Positions 32,491-40,522 of a stretch of DNA of 42,968 nucleotides are shown here, piece after piece; positions within the stretch are counted from its first letter, which is position 1, and every line of letters starts with the position of its first letter. This stretch comes from Actinomycetes bacterium (GTDB lineage Bacteria; Actinomycetota; Thermoleophilia; Solirubrobacterales; Solirubrobacteraceae). Under the pieces are notes generated by a model that saw only the letters and a list, made by a program, of their open reading frames with translations, did not search any database and was not told the origin of the DNA. Both the position numbers and the translations under genes were made by a program. The DNA is taken from assembly GCA_021792455.1 (NCBI GenBank), contig JAJYUP010000014.1, positions 1-42,968 of the forward strand, read 5' to 3'.

Positions 32491-33416
32491 CAGGCCACTG
32501 TCATCTGGGCTGCCAGCTCGTTGAAGGTGGACATCTTCTTGAAGCCGAGCATGCCGAACGCGTCTCTGCGCTTGGGGGCCGTCTCCGCGCTTGGGGGCGG
32601 TCTCTGCGCCCTGAGGGCGCCGTGGGTGCGGCTCCTCGCGGAGCGGCCGCTTCGGCAGGGCACGACGGTCTGCGCCTGCGCGGTCGTGCCGTCCGTGAAG
32701 CTGAAGGTCGCTGAGAAGGGAAAGCCGGCCTTCGGGCAGCGGCGCGGCAGCAGGATCCCCTTGGGGTGGAAGGCGTGGAGATGCCCGTGCCTGCGCTCGT
32801 GGTAGGTGAGGTGGCCGCCTATGCTCACGTGCGCTTCGGTGACGGCGATGTCCGGGCCTTCAGGGATGCTTTCGATCCTCGGCACCGTGATCTGAAGGCG
32901 GCCAGGGTAGAGGATCGTCGGCATCACGATCCGCTCCGATACGGGGTAGGCGCCCGTCGCGCTGATCAGCATCTGGATGTAGCCGTGCGCAGATGGGCCT
33001 GCGATCAGGGCGATGCTTGCGGCCTCTTCATCGACTTCTGGGCCGATCTGAAACTTTGCGAGCGCGCTGCCGCGCCCCATCAGCGAGTTGCCTGGGCAGG
33101 CCCTCGGCCCGCGCACCCGCAGCGTCTTCGGATTGCAGTGGGCGAGCCCGAGCTCGGTGCTCGCAAGCCCGAGCTTCCGCGGGTAGCGGAAGGTGATCGC
33201 TGTGAGCGCGGAGGGCAGTCCGCCTCCGACCGCCTCGATCTGGAAGCCGAGCGAGAGAGCGGTGGGCCTGCCGAGCTCGTAGGGGGAGAAGCCCGCCTCG
33301 ATCTGGGCGAGCTGCTTCGCGGAGGCGGCTGCGGGCAGCCCGAGTGCGAGCAGCGGCGCAAGCAGGGCCGGCAGCACGGCGAGCGCGAGGCGCGCGAGGG
33401 TGCGGGGGCGCCTCAC
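32490..33416 (-). CDS. Secreted protein with chimeric C terminus
   Basis: 308 residues from GTG 33416 (GTGA overlap with the preceding gene). The signal peptide is Arg-rich then ALAVLPALLAPLLALGLPAAASA. The mature domain has the exoprotein pattern LGLASTELGLAHCNPKTLRVRGPRACPGNSLMGRGSA, related to the Cys modules of the 11.1-14.8 kb protein, and ends around QTVVPCRSGRSARS. After a 19-bp repeat array the last 25 residues (RRDAFGMLGFKKMSTFNELAAQMTVA) look unrelated. They fit the C-terminal end of the antitoxin-like protein that normally precedes DUF4411. The gene therefore appears to have been fused to island DNA at about 32.56 kb. Last gene of the second exporter operon. Confidence 0.75.
   Translation of the reverse strand: MRRPRTLARLALAVLPALLAPLLALGLPAAASAKQLAQIEAGFSPYELGRPTALSLGFQIEAVGGGLPSALTAITFRYPRKLGLASTELGLAHCNPKTLRVRGPRACPGNSLMGRGSALAKFQIGPEVDEEAASIALIAGPSAHGYIQMLISATGAYPVSERIVMPTILYPGRLQITVPRIESIPEGPDIAVTEAHVSIGGHLTYHERRHGHLHAFHPKGILLPRRCPKAGFPFSATFSFTDGTTAQAQTVVPCRSGRSARSRTHGALRAQRPPPSAETAPKRRDAFGMLGFKKMSTFNELAAQMTVA
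32562..32618 (-). repeat. 19-bp tandem repeat at the island right junction
   Basis: Three 19-bp units (32562, 32581, 32600) with the core GTCTCTGCGCTTGGGGGC; the third is diverged. It lies exactly between the exoprotein-like and antitoxin-like parts of the chimeric frame. The core resembles the repeat at 19576 (CTCTGCGCCTGGGGG). Confidence 0.88.
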
Positions 33417-33943
33417 CAGCTCAGCTGGCCGATCGCCTGCATGTCGATCGCGTAGCCGTGGCGGTGGAAGACCCCGTAGAGGTGGCCAGAGCCGGCGGCG
33501 TGGGCGTAGCGCCCGCGGCCGCCGGTGATGTGCAGCACGCCCTCGAAGCTCGGGACAGGGCTCGTCGGGTTGTGCAGCAGGCAGGTTGCGCTGCCGTAGA
33601 TCGCGCCGCCTGCGGCAGAGATCGTGAAGCTCGCCCTCACGTGGGGGCTGCCGTCGTAGAGGAAGCGGACCTTCGCGCTGCCAGGGAGCGTGCCGGAGAT
33701 GCGCCCGCCGTCATAGATGCTGCTCGCGCTGTCTGAGAGGAAGTGCAGGGAGGCGGAGTCGCGCACATACAGACGGTGTGGGGTTGAGGTTCGCCGCGCG
33801 CCGCGCAGGGTGCGCGCGGCGGCGGCAGGTGCGAGCGCGGTGAGGGCCGGCGCGAGCGCGAGGGCGAGGGCGGCGCTCAGCACGGCGGCGGTGCGCAGGA
33901 GGTCGACGCCATCTTCGTGATGATTGCACGAGCCCCTACTCAT
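33413..33943 (-). CDS. Secreted small beta-barrel-type protein
   Basis: 176 residues from ATG 33943, which overlaps the permease stop by 8 bases. An N-terminal hydrophobic segment (AAVLSAALALALAPALTALA) acts as signal peptide. The mature part has GRISGTLPGSAKVRF, FTISAAGGAIYGSATCLL, FEGVLHITGGRGRYAHAAGSGHLYGVFHRHG and a final QLSW. This GxIxG...ITGGxGxYxxAxG pattern recurs in small secreted proteins of Thermoleophilia and resembles allene-oxide-cyclase/dirigent-type barrels. Function unknown. Co-transcription with the exporter suggests it could be cargo or an accessory of the exporter. Confidence 0.7.
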   Translation of the reverse strand: MSRGSCNHHEDGVDLLRTAAVLSAALALALAPALTALAPAAAARTLRGARRTSTPHRLYVRDSASLHFLSDSASSIYDGGRISGTLPGSAKVRFLYDGSPHVRASFTISAAGGAIYGSATCLLHNPTSPVPSFEGVLHITGGRGRYAHAAGSGHLYGVFHRHGYAIDMQAIGQLSW

Positions 33944-36509
33944 CGGCGAGCGCGAGGGTGGGGTTGACGCGGGCGGCGAGCGCGCCGGGGAGCGCACTTG
34001 CGGCGATCGCGGCGGCGAGCACGAGCGCAAGCAGCTGAAGCGGGCGGAGGCTCGCGGCGGGGCTTGCGAGCGGGAAGCCCGTCACGTGGCGCAGGAAGAC
34101 GTCGATCACGACCTCGCCGTAGAAGCCGGCGATCGCACCGCTTACGCACCCTGCGCCGAGCATCAGAAGCGCTTCTGTCAGCAGGAGCCCCAAGAGGCTT
34201 GCGCGGCGCGCGCCGAGGATGCGCAGGCTTGCGAGGCTTGCGCGCCGCTGCCAGATCGCGGAGGCGAGCGCCGCCGCCATCGCGATGATCGCGGCGATCA
34301 GCAGCATCGTCGAGACATCCTCGAGCTGCGCGAGCCCTTCGCTTGCGAGCGCTTCGATGTGGCGAGCGCGCGCGGCGGCGAGGGAGACTTCGAGGCCGCT
34401 GTGCCGGGGCAGCGCTCCCTCGATCTCACGGGCTGCGGCGGCAGGCGCTGCGCCTGCTCGCAGCTGCACGCCGAGCGCGGTCGGGGCGCTCGTGCGCCAG
34501 TAGCGCTGATAGTCGGCGGCGCTGATGAAGATCACGCCAGGCGGCCAGGCGAGGTTCGTGCTCGTCGCGGCTATCTCGAAGCTGTGCCTGCCCGTTGGGG
34601 TCGGCAGCTCGATGTGCCCGCCGATCCCGACGCCGTGTTCGGCTGCGATCTGGCGGGAGATGACGACGTGGCCGCCCTGCCTGAGTGCCGCAAGGGCTTC
34701 GGCGAGATCTCCGCCTGCGATCTGGGTGGCGAGCACGTGCGCGTCCGCGCCTGGCGGGCGCGCGATCACCCACACGCGCCTTGCGCCGAGCTGCATGAAG
34801 CCGCCCTGGAAGCGCTGCACAGATGCGACGCCGGGCAGCGCCGAGAGCACGGACCGGCAGCCTCCATCGCGTGCGGCGGCGCACAGATCACCGGTGCTCT
34901 GGAAGCTCTCCACCGCCTGGTTGTCGCCAGGGTTGGAGATCCAGATGGAAGCGTCGGCGACGTAGCTGCGCGCGAAGGATCTGATCCCAGACAGCAGGTT
35001 CTGCCTCGCGCCGCCGAGCGCGATGCTGCCGAACAGGGCGACCGCGCCCGTCGCCGCGAGCGCGAGCGAGCGGATCGTCGTCGCACGCAGGCTCGAGAGC
35101 GCGAGGGGCAGGATCGTGATCCGAGGCAGGCGCTCTGCAGCTGCGCTCGCCAGCTGCAGCACGGCGGCGAACAGCAGCGGCAGCGCAAGCACAGTCGCCA
35201 GCGCGAGCAGCGCAGTGGCGGCGATCGCCGCGGACGGCAGCGCGAGCCACAGCCCGCTCGCACCCGCGAGCGCCGCCGCCGCGGCGCTCGCGAGAACCAT
35301 CCGAGAGCGCTCCCCGAGGGCGTGGCCAGGGTCCGCGTCGGTCGCGTAGATCGCGTCCGAGGCACGGGCTCTGCGCAGGTCGAGCAGCGGCAGAGCCGCG
35401 GCTGCACTCGTGGCCGCGATGCCGATGCCAAGCGCGAGCAGCAGTTCGGCCGGCTGCACGACCGTCTGACCCGAGAGCGTGAAGGCCTCCGCGAGGTAGC
35501 GCGTCGAGTCGTGAAAGACGGTGATCGACAGCAGCCACCCGGCGCCGACGCCAAGCAGCGAGGCGGGGACCGCGAGGCACAGAGACTCGAAGCAGGCGAG
35601 CGCCACGATGCTCGCTCTGCCTGCGCCGCAGAGGCGCAGGTCGGCGATCGTGCGCCGGCGCTCAGCGACCGTCAGCAGCATCGCGTTGAATGCGAGCAGG
35701 AAGCCGAGCAGCGCACCGATAGCGGCGAACAGGCCGCTTGCGAGGCCGCTCGGCCCGAGGGCCTGATCCAGCGAGGCGATGTCCTCGTTCGCCGGCGCGA
35801 CTTCGAGGCCCGCGCCTGCGAGGCGCTGCAGCTCGGCGCGCACGCGCGCGCGCTGCCCTGGGGCGGTGAGAACGAAGATGCGGCTGACGCGACCTCGCAG
35901 CCCCGCCAGCTGCTGCATGCGGGCAAGCGGCATCACCGCGGCGTAGGCGCCCGCTAGCGCGCCCGCCTGCCTCTGGCCGAGCACGGCGGTGAGGCGGAGG
36001 GGCTCGCTGCGGCCGCGCAGCGACAGCGTGACGGTGATCGGCCCGCGATGGGCGCCGGCGATCCCGAGCTGCTCTGCGGCCGCCCTGCTCAGTCCGATCC
36101 CTCTGCCAGAGAGCGCGCCGATCGGCAGCGTTTCGGCGAGCCCGTCGAGCACGGCGAGGCGCAGGTCAGCGCCGGCGAGCTGCAGCCGTGCCTGGCGGTG
36201 ATCAGGTGCTGTGACGCTCGCGGTTGCTTCGAGCAGCGGCGCGGCGCGCCTGACCCCAGGCAGCGACTTCACGCGGGCGAGCAGCGATTCTTCGAAGCCT
36301 TCATCGCTGCGGGCGCGGATCTGCAGGCTCGCGGGGCCGATCACGACGTGCACGACGCGCGCGGCGGAGGTGGAGATGCTGCGCTCCGAGATCACCGCGG
36401 AGAACACGAGCGCGACCGCGACCGTCAGGCCGATCGCGGCGAGCAGCTCCTGCAGGCCGTGGGCTCGCAGCCGCCGCCGGTAGAGGTGGACGAGCGCTGA
36501 GGGCCTCAT
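33936..36509 (-). CDS. ABC transporter permease, FtsX/MacB-like (second cassette)
   Basis: 857 residues from ATG 36509, coupled to the ATPase stop (ATGA). It has the same layout as the permease at 3117-5783: an N-terminal helix (LLAAIGLTVAVALVFSAVI), an extracytoplasmic domain, a central helix block starting GLFAAIGALLGFLLAFNAMLLTVAERRRTIADLRL, a second soluble domain, and three C-terminal helices after STMLLIAAIIAMAAALASAIWQRRASLASLRILG. Equivalent segments match across the two proteins, such as VALFGSIALGGARQNL with VYGSVAIGGARSDL, so they are paralogues. It lacks the Gly-rich insert. Substrate unknown. Confidence 0.88.
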   Translation of the reverse strand: MRPSALVHLYRRRLRAHGLQELLAAIGLTVAVALVFSAVISERSISTSAARVVHVVIGPASLQIRARSDEGFEESLLARVKSLPGVRRAAPLLEATASVTAPDHRQARLQLAGADLRLAVLDGLAETLPIGALSGRGIGLSRAAAEQLGIAGAHRGPITVTLSLRGRSEPLRLTAVLGQRQAGALAGAYAAVMPLARMQQLAGLRGRVSRIFVLTAPGQRARVRAELQRLAGAGLEVAPANEDIASLDQALGPSGLASGLFAAIGALLGFLLAFNAMLLTVAERRRTIADLRLCGAGRASIVALACFESLCLAVPASLLGVGAGWLLSITVFHDSTRYLAEAFTLSGQTVVQPAELLLALGIGIAATSAAAALPLLDLRRARASDAIYATDADPGHALGERSRMVLASAAAAALAGASGLWLALPSAAIAATALLALATVLALPLLFAAVLQLASAAAERLPRITILPLALSSLRATTIRSLALAATGAVALFGSIALGGARQNLLSGIRSFARSYVADASIWISNPGDNQAVESFQSTGDLCAAARDGGCRSVLSALPGVASVQRFQGGFMQLGARRVWVIARPPGADAHVLATQIAGGDLAEALAALRQGGHVVISRQIAAEHGVGIGGHIELPTPTGRHSFEIAATSTNLAWPPGVIFISAADYQRYWRTSAPTALGVQLRAGAAPAAAAREIEGALPRHSGLEVSLAAARARHIEALASEGLAQLEDVSTMLLIAAIIAMAAALASAIWQRRASLASLRILGARRASLLGLLLTEALLMLGAGCVSGAIAGFYGEVVIDVFLRHVTGFPLASPAASLRPLQLLALVLAAAIAASALPGALAARVNPTLALADE

Positions 36510-37300
36510 CTGCGCTGCCAATGCGCGGCACCGTCTGCGACGCCGCCCGCGCCACCGCCTGCGACACCGTCTGCGGCACAGCCCACAGCACGGTCTGCGG
36601 CGTCCCCGCCGAGGCCGTCTGCAGGCTCTGCCCGCCTCAGCCTGCCGTCGCGCATCTCGAAGCTGCGGTCGGCGAGCGCGGCCGCGGAGGTGTCGTGCGT
36701 CACGAGCAGCACGCCTGCGCCCTGCTCGCAGGCGAGCTTGCGCAGCAGCTGCACGGTTGCGATGCTGCTCGCGCTGTCGAGGTGCGCGGTCGGCTCGTCG
36801 GCGAGCAGCAGCGCTGGGCCGCTGATCAGCGCTCGTGCGATCGCGACCCGCTGGCGCTCGCCGCTCGAGAGCTGCTCCGGCGGGTGGTGGAGGCGGTCGG
36901 CGAGGCCGAGGCGCGCAAGCAGAGGCAGCGCGCGGGCACGCGCTCTGCGCGGCGGCACGCCGTCTAGCAGCAGCTTGACAGTCGCGTTCTCCAGCGCAGA
37001 GACCCGTGGCATCAGGCGCGTGCTCTGCGTGATCAGGCCGAGCTGTCGTCGCAGCAGGCGCGCACGCGCCCTCTCGTCGAGCTGCGCAAGCGGTCGGCCT
37101 TCGAGGCAGATCTCGCCGCTGTCGGGCTGGAGCAGGGCCGCGATCAGCAGCAGAAGCGTCGTCTTGCCGGAGCCGCTTGGACCGTGGATGCACAGCATCT
37201 GCTCCCGCTGCAGCGTGAGGTTGACGTGATCGACGGCGCAGATCTGCTCGCCCGCGCTGCAGTGGCGCTTCACGACCTCGTGCACCGTCAGCAGCGTCAT
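36506..37300 (-). CDS. ABC transporter ATP-binding protein, LolD/MacB type (second cassette)
   Basis: 264 residues from ATG 37300, coupled to the stop of the degenerate ATPase gene (ATGA). All motifs are intact: Walker A GPSGSGKTT, Q-loop LGLITQSTRLMP, signature LSSGERQRVAIARAL, Walker B LLLADEPTAHLD, His in LLVTHD. It is the counterpart of the ATPase at 2047-2913, without that protein's N-terminal repeat. Instead its C terminus carries about 40 residues of imperfect Ala/Asp/Gly repeat (ADGVAGGGAGGVADG). Confidence 0.92.
   Translation of the reverse strand: MTLLTVHEVVKRHCSAGEQICAVDHVNLTLQREQMLCIHGPSGSGKTTLLLLIAALLQPDSGEICLEGRPLAQLDERARARLLRRQLGLITQSTRLMPRVSALENATVKLLLDGVPPRRARARALPLLARLGLADRLHHPPEQLSSGERQRVAIARALISGPALLLADEPTAHLDSASSIATVQLLRKLACEQGAGVLLVTHDTSAAALADRSFEMRDGRLRRAEPADGLGGDAADRAVGCAADGVAGGGAGGVADGAAHWQRR
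36530..36605 (-). repeat. Imperfect short repeat at the ATPase 3' end
   Basis: Repeated CGTCTGCGAC/CGTCTGCGGC-type motifs interleaved with GCC-rich spacers, encoding Ala/Asp/Gly-rich repeats. Less regular than the other arrays, so unit boundaries are uncertain. Confidence 0.6.
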
Positions 37301-38016
37301 ACCGCCGCGCGCAGCGGGATCACAGGCGCCGGCTGCCTGCCGGCGCCGCCGCGCAGCCTCCCGCCGCCGAGCGTGTAGGCGGCATCGGCCTCGGAGAGGC
37401 CCGTCGACTCCGCGGTGCTCGCGAGCACCGCGACCCCTTCGTCTGCAAGCGAGCGGATCAGGGCGAGGATGCCGTCGCGGTCTGCGAGGTCGACGCCGGC
37501 TGTCGGGTCGTCGATCACGATCAGCTTCGGCTGCAGTGCGAGCGCCCGCGCGATCGCGACGCGCACCGCCTCGGCGCTGCTCAGCTCGCTTGCGCGCATC
37601 CTCTCGCAGTGGCGCGCTTCGGCGCGCGTGAGCGCGGCGAGCGCCCGCTGCCTCGCCCTGCGTGCCGGAACCCAGTGGGAGAGCGGGCCGATCGTCGCAT
37701 GCTCGAGCGCGGTCACCCCCTCTGTTGCGCGCAGCATCCGCTGGCAGTATGCGACGCCGGTGCCAAGCTGCCGCCTGCCTGCGCGCGCGAGCCTGCCCTC
37801 GCTCGAGAGCTCCACCCCGTCGAAGCGGACGGTGCCGCCGTCTGGGGGCTCGATGCCCGCGGCGATCCGCAGCAGCGTCGAGCGCCCGCAGCCGCGCAGC
37901 CCCCACACCACCGCAAGCTCGCCATCATCGATCGCGACGCTCACGTCCTCGAGCACGATGCTCGCGGGACGCTGCCCGAAGCGCTTGTGGACGTGGCAGA
38001 GCTCGAGCAGGCTCAT
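37297..38016 (-). CDS. Degenerate ABC ATP-binding protein (second cassette)
   Basis: 239 residues from ATG 38016, coupled to the PadR stop (ATGA). The fold is ABC ATPase (ELCHVHKRFG, SIVLEDVSVAIDDGELAVVWG), but the key residues are altered. Walker A reads GLRGCGRST, with Arg for the essential Lys. The signature reads LSSAEAVRVAIARAL without GGQ. Walker B reads LIVIDDPTAGVD, with Asp for the catalytic Glu. The H-loop position lacks His (LASTAES). It is the counterpart of 1328-2050, which keeps Walker A and B but also lacks GGQ and His. It probably contributes a non-hydrolysing site to a heterodimer. Confidence 0.87.
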   Translation of the reverse strand: MSLLELCHVHKRFGQRPASIVLEDVSVAIDDGELAVVWGLRGCGRSTLLRIAAGIEPPDGGTVRFDGVELSSEGRLARAGRRQLGTGVAYCQRMLRATEGVTALEHATIGPLSHWVPARRARQRALAALTRAEARHCERMRASELSSAEAVRVAIARALALQPKLIVIDDPTAGVDLADRDGILALIRSLADEGVAVLASTAESTGLSEADAAYTLGGGRLRGGAGRQPAPVIPLRAAV

Positions 38017-38639
38017 CGCCTGCTCCGTGGAGCGCTCTGCAGCTCGCGACGGGCGTACTGCACCCAGGCGAGCTTCGCGCCGATCGCGAGGCGGCTCTCC
38101 TCGGCGATCAGGTTCTCGGCTGCGGTCGGCGGCCGCGGCCGGCGGCCGTCTGCATCCGCCGCCACCGCCTGCAGAGGGCGATCACGTCCTATCGAGGTGC
38201 TGCTGCCCGCCGCAAGCCACGCCCGCTCGCAGCGCTCGAGCACGCTCGCAAGCACCTCCTGCTCGCCTGCGAGCGCCGCAAGCGCGAGCACGAACACCTC
38301 CTCGCGGTGGCGCTCCTTGCAGACGTGGCCGACGAGCCACTCCTCGTACTCGGCGAGCCCCTCCTGCGTCGCCCTGTAGCGGGGCTTCGGCTGGCGGCCT
38401 TCCCGGCTGCCCGGTATCTCCTCGACGAGGCCCCGGTCCTTCAGCGCGGTGATCGCGGTGTAGATGTGGCGCACGCTGCTGACCTGCAGCGCCGTGCCAT
38501 AGCGGCGCTCGAAGCGGTGCGCGAGATCGTAGGCGTAGCTTGGACGCTCGATGATCACCCCGAGCAGCGCCCAGTTGACCGGCGATCGCATCTGCGTCGC
38601 CTCGTGACGGTGCTCCCCCTTGCGCCTCCCCTCCGCCAT
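38013..38639 (-). CDS. PadR family transcriptional regulator (second cassette)
   Basis: 208 residues from ATG 38639; the frame opens further upstream at 38726, but that part crosses the operator. PadR winged helix: VNWALLGVIIERPSYAYDLAHRFERRYGTALQVSSVRHIYTAITALKDRGLVEEI, with wing GRQPKPRYRATQEG, then the C-terminal helical domain. First gene of the minus-strand exporter operon, and by family precedent its autoregulator. A 40-bp nested palindrome starts 52 bases upstream. Paralogous in position, and distantly in sequence, to the PadR at 561. Confidence 0.9.
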   Translation of the reverse strand: MAEGRRKGEHRHEATQMRSPVNWALLGVIIERPSYAYDLAHRFERRYGTALQVSSVRHIYTAITALKDRGLVEEIPGSREGRQPKPRYRATQEGLAEYEEWLVGHVCKERHREEVFVLALAALAGEQEVLASVLERCERAWLAAGSSTSIGRDRPLQAVAADADGRRPRPPTAAENLIAEESRLAIGAKLAWVQYARRELQSAPRSRR

Positions 38640-38690
38640 GTGCCGAGAGTAGCCGATGGCGAGCGCTGTTGGAAGGGTGAATGGGGCAGA

Positions 38691-38730
38691 ACTGTTGCAA
38701 GACTTACAGCGTTGTAACTCTTGCAACAGT
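38691..38730. promoter_or_regulatory. Nested palindrome, likely PadR operator
   Basis: Arms ACTGTTGCAAGA and TCTTGCAACAGT (12 bp, perfect) enclose 16 bases that themselves contain TTACA-GCGT-TGTAA. It lies directly upstream of the PadR gene. TTACA/TGTAA-type dyads are in keeping with PadR operators. A close relative (23 of 30 aligned bases) occurs at 40523-40554. Confidence 0.75.
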
Positions 38731-38946
38731 GGGATGAGGTGCGGCGGTGCGGGGCAGCGGGATGAGATGCGTCCGCGCCGGGATGTTGGATCAGATGCGG
38801 CGGCGGCCGGCTCTCGGTGGCGGCGTCAGAGCTGAGGCAGGGTGACGCGATCGCGGCAGAGAGCGCGGCGGCGTGGACCGGGGCATCGAGCGCCACAGCT
38901 CGCTCGAGGCTGACCCTCGCGTGCCGCATGTGAGGCGGCGATCCTC
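38731..38946. other. Divergent intergenic region with degenerate repeats
   Basis: Contains three diverged copies of a GGGATGAGRTGCG-like motif (38731, 38758 and about 38782), then the upstream region of the VapB gene. No gene seen. Confidence 0.35.
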
Positions 38947-39219
38947 ATGATAGAGTTCATGAGCATGAAGCGCCGCGTGAGAATCTCGAAGGGCGGGCAG
39001 ATCTCGATCCCTGCGCCGATCCGGCATCGCTGGGGCACGAGCACGGTGATGCTCGACGACGAGGGTGGTCGCCTCATCGTCGAGCCTGCAGCGGACGACC
39101 CGATCGCGGCTGCTGAGGGCGCGCTCGCGGGGGAGCTCGGCGGGCTCGACTCCAGGCGCCTGCGCAGGGCCGCGCGTGAGGACGAGCGCATCGCGCACCG
39201 GGCTCGCCGAGTCGTGTGA
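38947..39219 (+). CDS. AbrB/MazE-type antitoxin (VapB-like)
   Basis: 90 residues. The N-terminal swapped-hairpin AbrB fold is clear: RRVRISKGGQISIPAPIRHRWG followed by VMLDDEGGRLIVEPAADDP. The helical tail would wrap the toxin. Starts at 38947, 38959 and 38965 are all ATG in frame and none has a strong ribosome site. The stop overlaps the toxin GTG (GTGA), the standard antitoxin-first layout. Neutralises the PIN toxin encoded next and probably represses its own promoter. Confidence 0.87.
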   Translation: MIEFMSMKRRVRISKGGQISIPAPIRHRWGTSTVMLDDEGGRLIVEPAADDPIAAAEGALAGELGGLDSRRLRRAAREDERIAHRARRVV

Positions 39220-39635
39220 GCACCATCCTCGATGCCTACGCGCTGATCGCGTTCCTCGCCGGAGGTCCTGCGAGCCCGCTCGTCCGTGGGATCCTGCGCG
39301 AGGGCGATGCTGCGGTCGCGACGGCGAACCTCGCAGAGACGCTCGACGTCTGCCAGCGGCGTCATCGTCTGCCGATCTCGCGCGCGATCGAGATCATCGA
39401 TCCGCTGCTCGAGGGGCCGCTCACCGCCGTTGCGCTCGACGCAGCGATCGCCCGGCGGGCCGCGGAGATCCGCGCGAGGCACTATCACCGCGCGCAGCGG
39501 CCGATCTCCCTTGCCGACGCGGTCCTGATCGCCTCGGCGAAGCCCGGCGACCGAATCGCGACCGCCGACCCGGACGTGCTCGCGATCGCGCGGGCCGAAG
39601 AGCTCGAGTCGATCGCCCTGCCCCACGGCAGCTGA
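39216..39635 (+). CDS. PIN domain toxin (VapC-like)
   Basis: 139 residues from GTG 39216. PIN active-site acids are in place: D of ILDAYALIAFL, E of NLAETLDV, D of SLADAVLIASA and D of IATADPDVLAIA. VapC toxins cut specific RNAs, often tRNA or rRNA; the target here is unknown. Coupled to the AbrB-type antitoxin gene. Confidence 0.9.
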   Translation: MSTILDAYALIAFLAGGPASPLVRGILREGDAAVATANLAETLDVCQRRHRLPISRAIEIIDPLLEGPLTAVALDAAIARRAAEIRARHYHRAQRPISLADAVLIASAKPGDRIATADPDVLAIARAEELESIALPHGS

Positions 39636-39753
39636 CGGCGATCGGCTCCTGGCGAGCGATCTGAGTGCGTCTCGCCTGGGATGGCTCTCTGAAGGTGCTT
39701 GGGCTTCGGGGGCACGCGTGCGCAGGTGGAGCACTCGTGTGGATGATTGGTGT

Positions 39754-39963
39754 ATGAGCCTGGTGCGGACGAACATAGAGATCGAGGACGCCTACGTGGA
39801 GGTGATCATGGAGCGCTACGGCCTGAGCACGAAGAAGGCTGCGGTCGACCTCGCGTTGCGTCATCTCGCCGGCCAGCCGATGACGCGAGAGCAGGCGCAG
39901 GCGATGCGCGGCGCGCACGCGATCGCCGATGTGCCGGACGATGCGCCGCCGCGCGCCGCGTGA
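39754..39963 (+). CDS. VapB-type antitoxin
   Basis: 69 residues from ATG 39754; the frame is open to 39718 but conservation begins at SLVRTNIEIEDAYVEVIMERYGLSTKKAAVDLALRHLAG. This is the ribbon-helix-helix 'RTNIEIDD...GLxTKxxAVxxALR' pattern of VapB antitoxins. The acidic/Pro tail probably binds the toxin. The stop overlaps the toxin GTG (GTGA). Confidence 0.88.
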   Translation: MSLVRTNIEIEDAYVEVIMERYGLSTKKAAVDLALRHLAGQPMTREQAQAMRGAHAIADVPDDAPPRAA

Positions 39964-40370
39964 TCCTCGCCGACACCTCAGCGTGGGTGGAGTACGACCG
40001 TGGCAGCGGCAGCCGCGCCGAGCGCCGCATCACGCAGCTGATCCGCACGGATCGCGACCTCGCGGTCACCGAGCCTGTGCTGATGGAGGTGCTTGCCGGG
40101 GCGAAGGACTCAGGCAGGGAAGCGGACCTGCGCCGGCTGCTGCTGCGCTTCCATCTGCTGCGCTTCGATGCGGTCGTCGACTTCGAGGCGGCGGCGAAGC
40201 TCTACCGTCGCTGCCGCTCCGCCGGTGTTAGACCACCTGGCATGATCGACTGCATGATCGCGGCTGTGGCGCTGAGGACGGGTGCGAGCCTGTTGAGCTG
40301 GGACGCGGACATGGATCGTCTCGCCTCCGTCGCGGGTCTCGAGCTCGACCGAGCCTCGCTGCGCGCCTGA
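39960..40370 (+). CDS. PIN domain toxin VapC
   Basis: 136 residues from GTG 39960. Acidic residues of the PIN site: D of VILADTSAWVEYD, E of TEPVLMEVLAG, D of GMIDCMIAAVAL and D of LLSWDADMDRLA. The PPGMIDCMIAA segment is typical of VapC. Forms a second toxin-antitoxin module directly after the first, with a different antitoxin fold. Confidence 0.92.
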   Translation: MILADTSAWVEYDRGSGSRAERRITQLIRTDRDLAVTEPVLMEVLAGAKDSGREADLRRLLLRFHLLRFDAVVDFEAAAKLYRRCRSAGVRPPGMIDCMIAAVALRTGASLLSWDADMDRLASVAGLELDRASLRA

Positions 40371-40522
40371 GGCGGCTGGGGTCGCAGCGCCCGCATGCTG
40401 CGAAGCTTCAGGCCGCGCAGATCGCGGGGCGGCAGCGCGGCCTTGGGGTGTCGCTCATCTGTCGTTGCCCAGCCTCAGATCGCAGCGTTCGATCAGCGCC
40501 GTCTTCCCGCGGCTGGGGTCTC

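Noticed and set aside
32606-32620. GCGCCCTGAGGGCGC as an att site matching the tRNA-Arg acceptor stem
   Set aside because: It equals the two acceptor arms joined but has only about 10 bases in common with the tRNA 3' end, with one mismatch, and lies in a tandem repeat unit. Too short to claim an attachment site, and no integrase gene was found.
33924-35957. Plus-strand open frame of 677 codons
   Set aside because: Antisense to the permease with clear FtsX features; composition is Arg/Glu/Gln/His noise.
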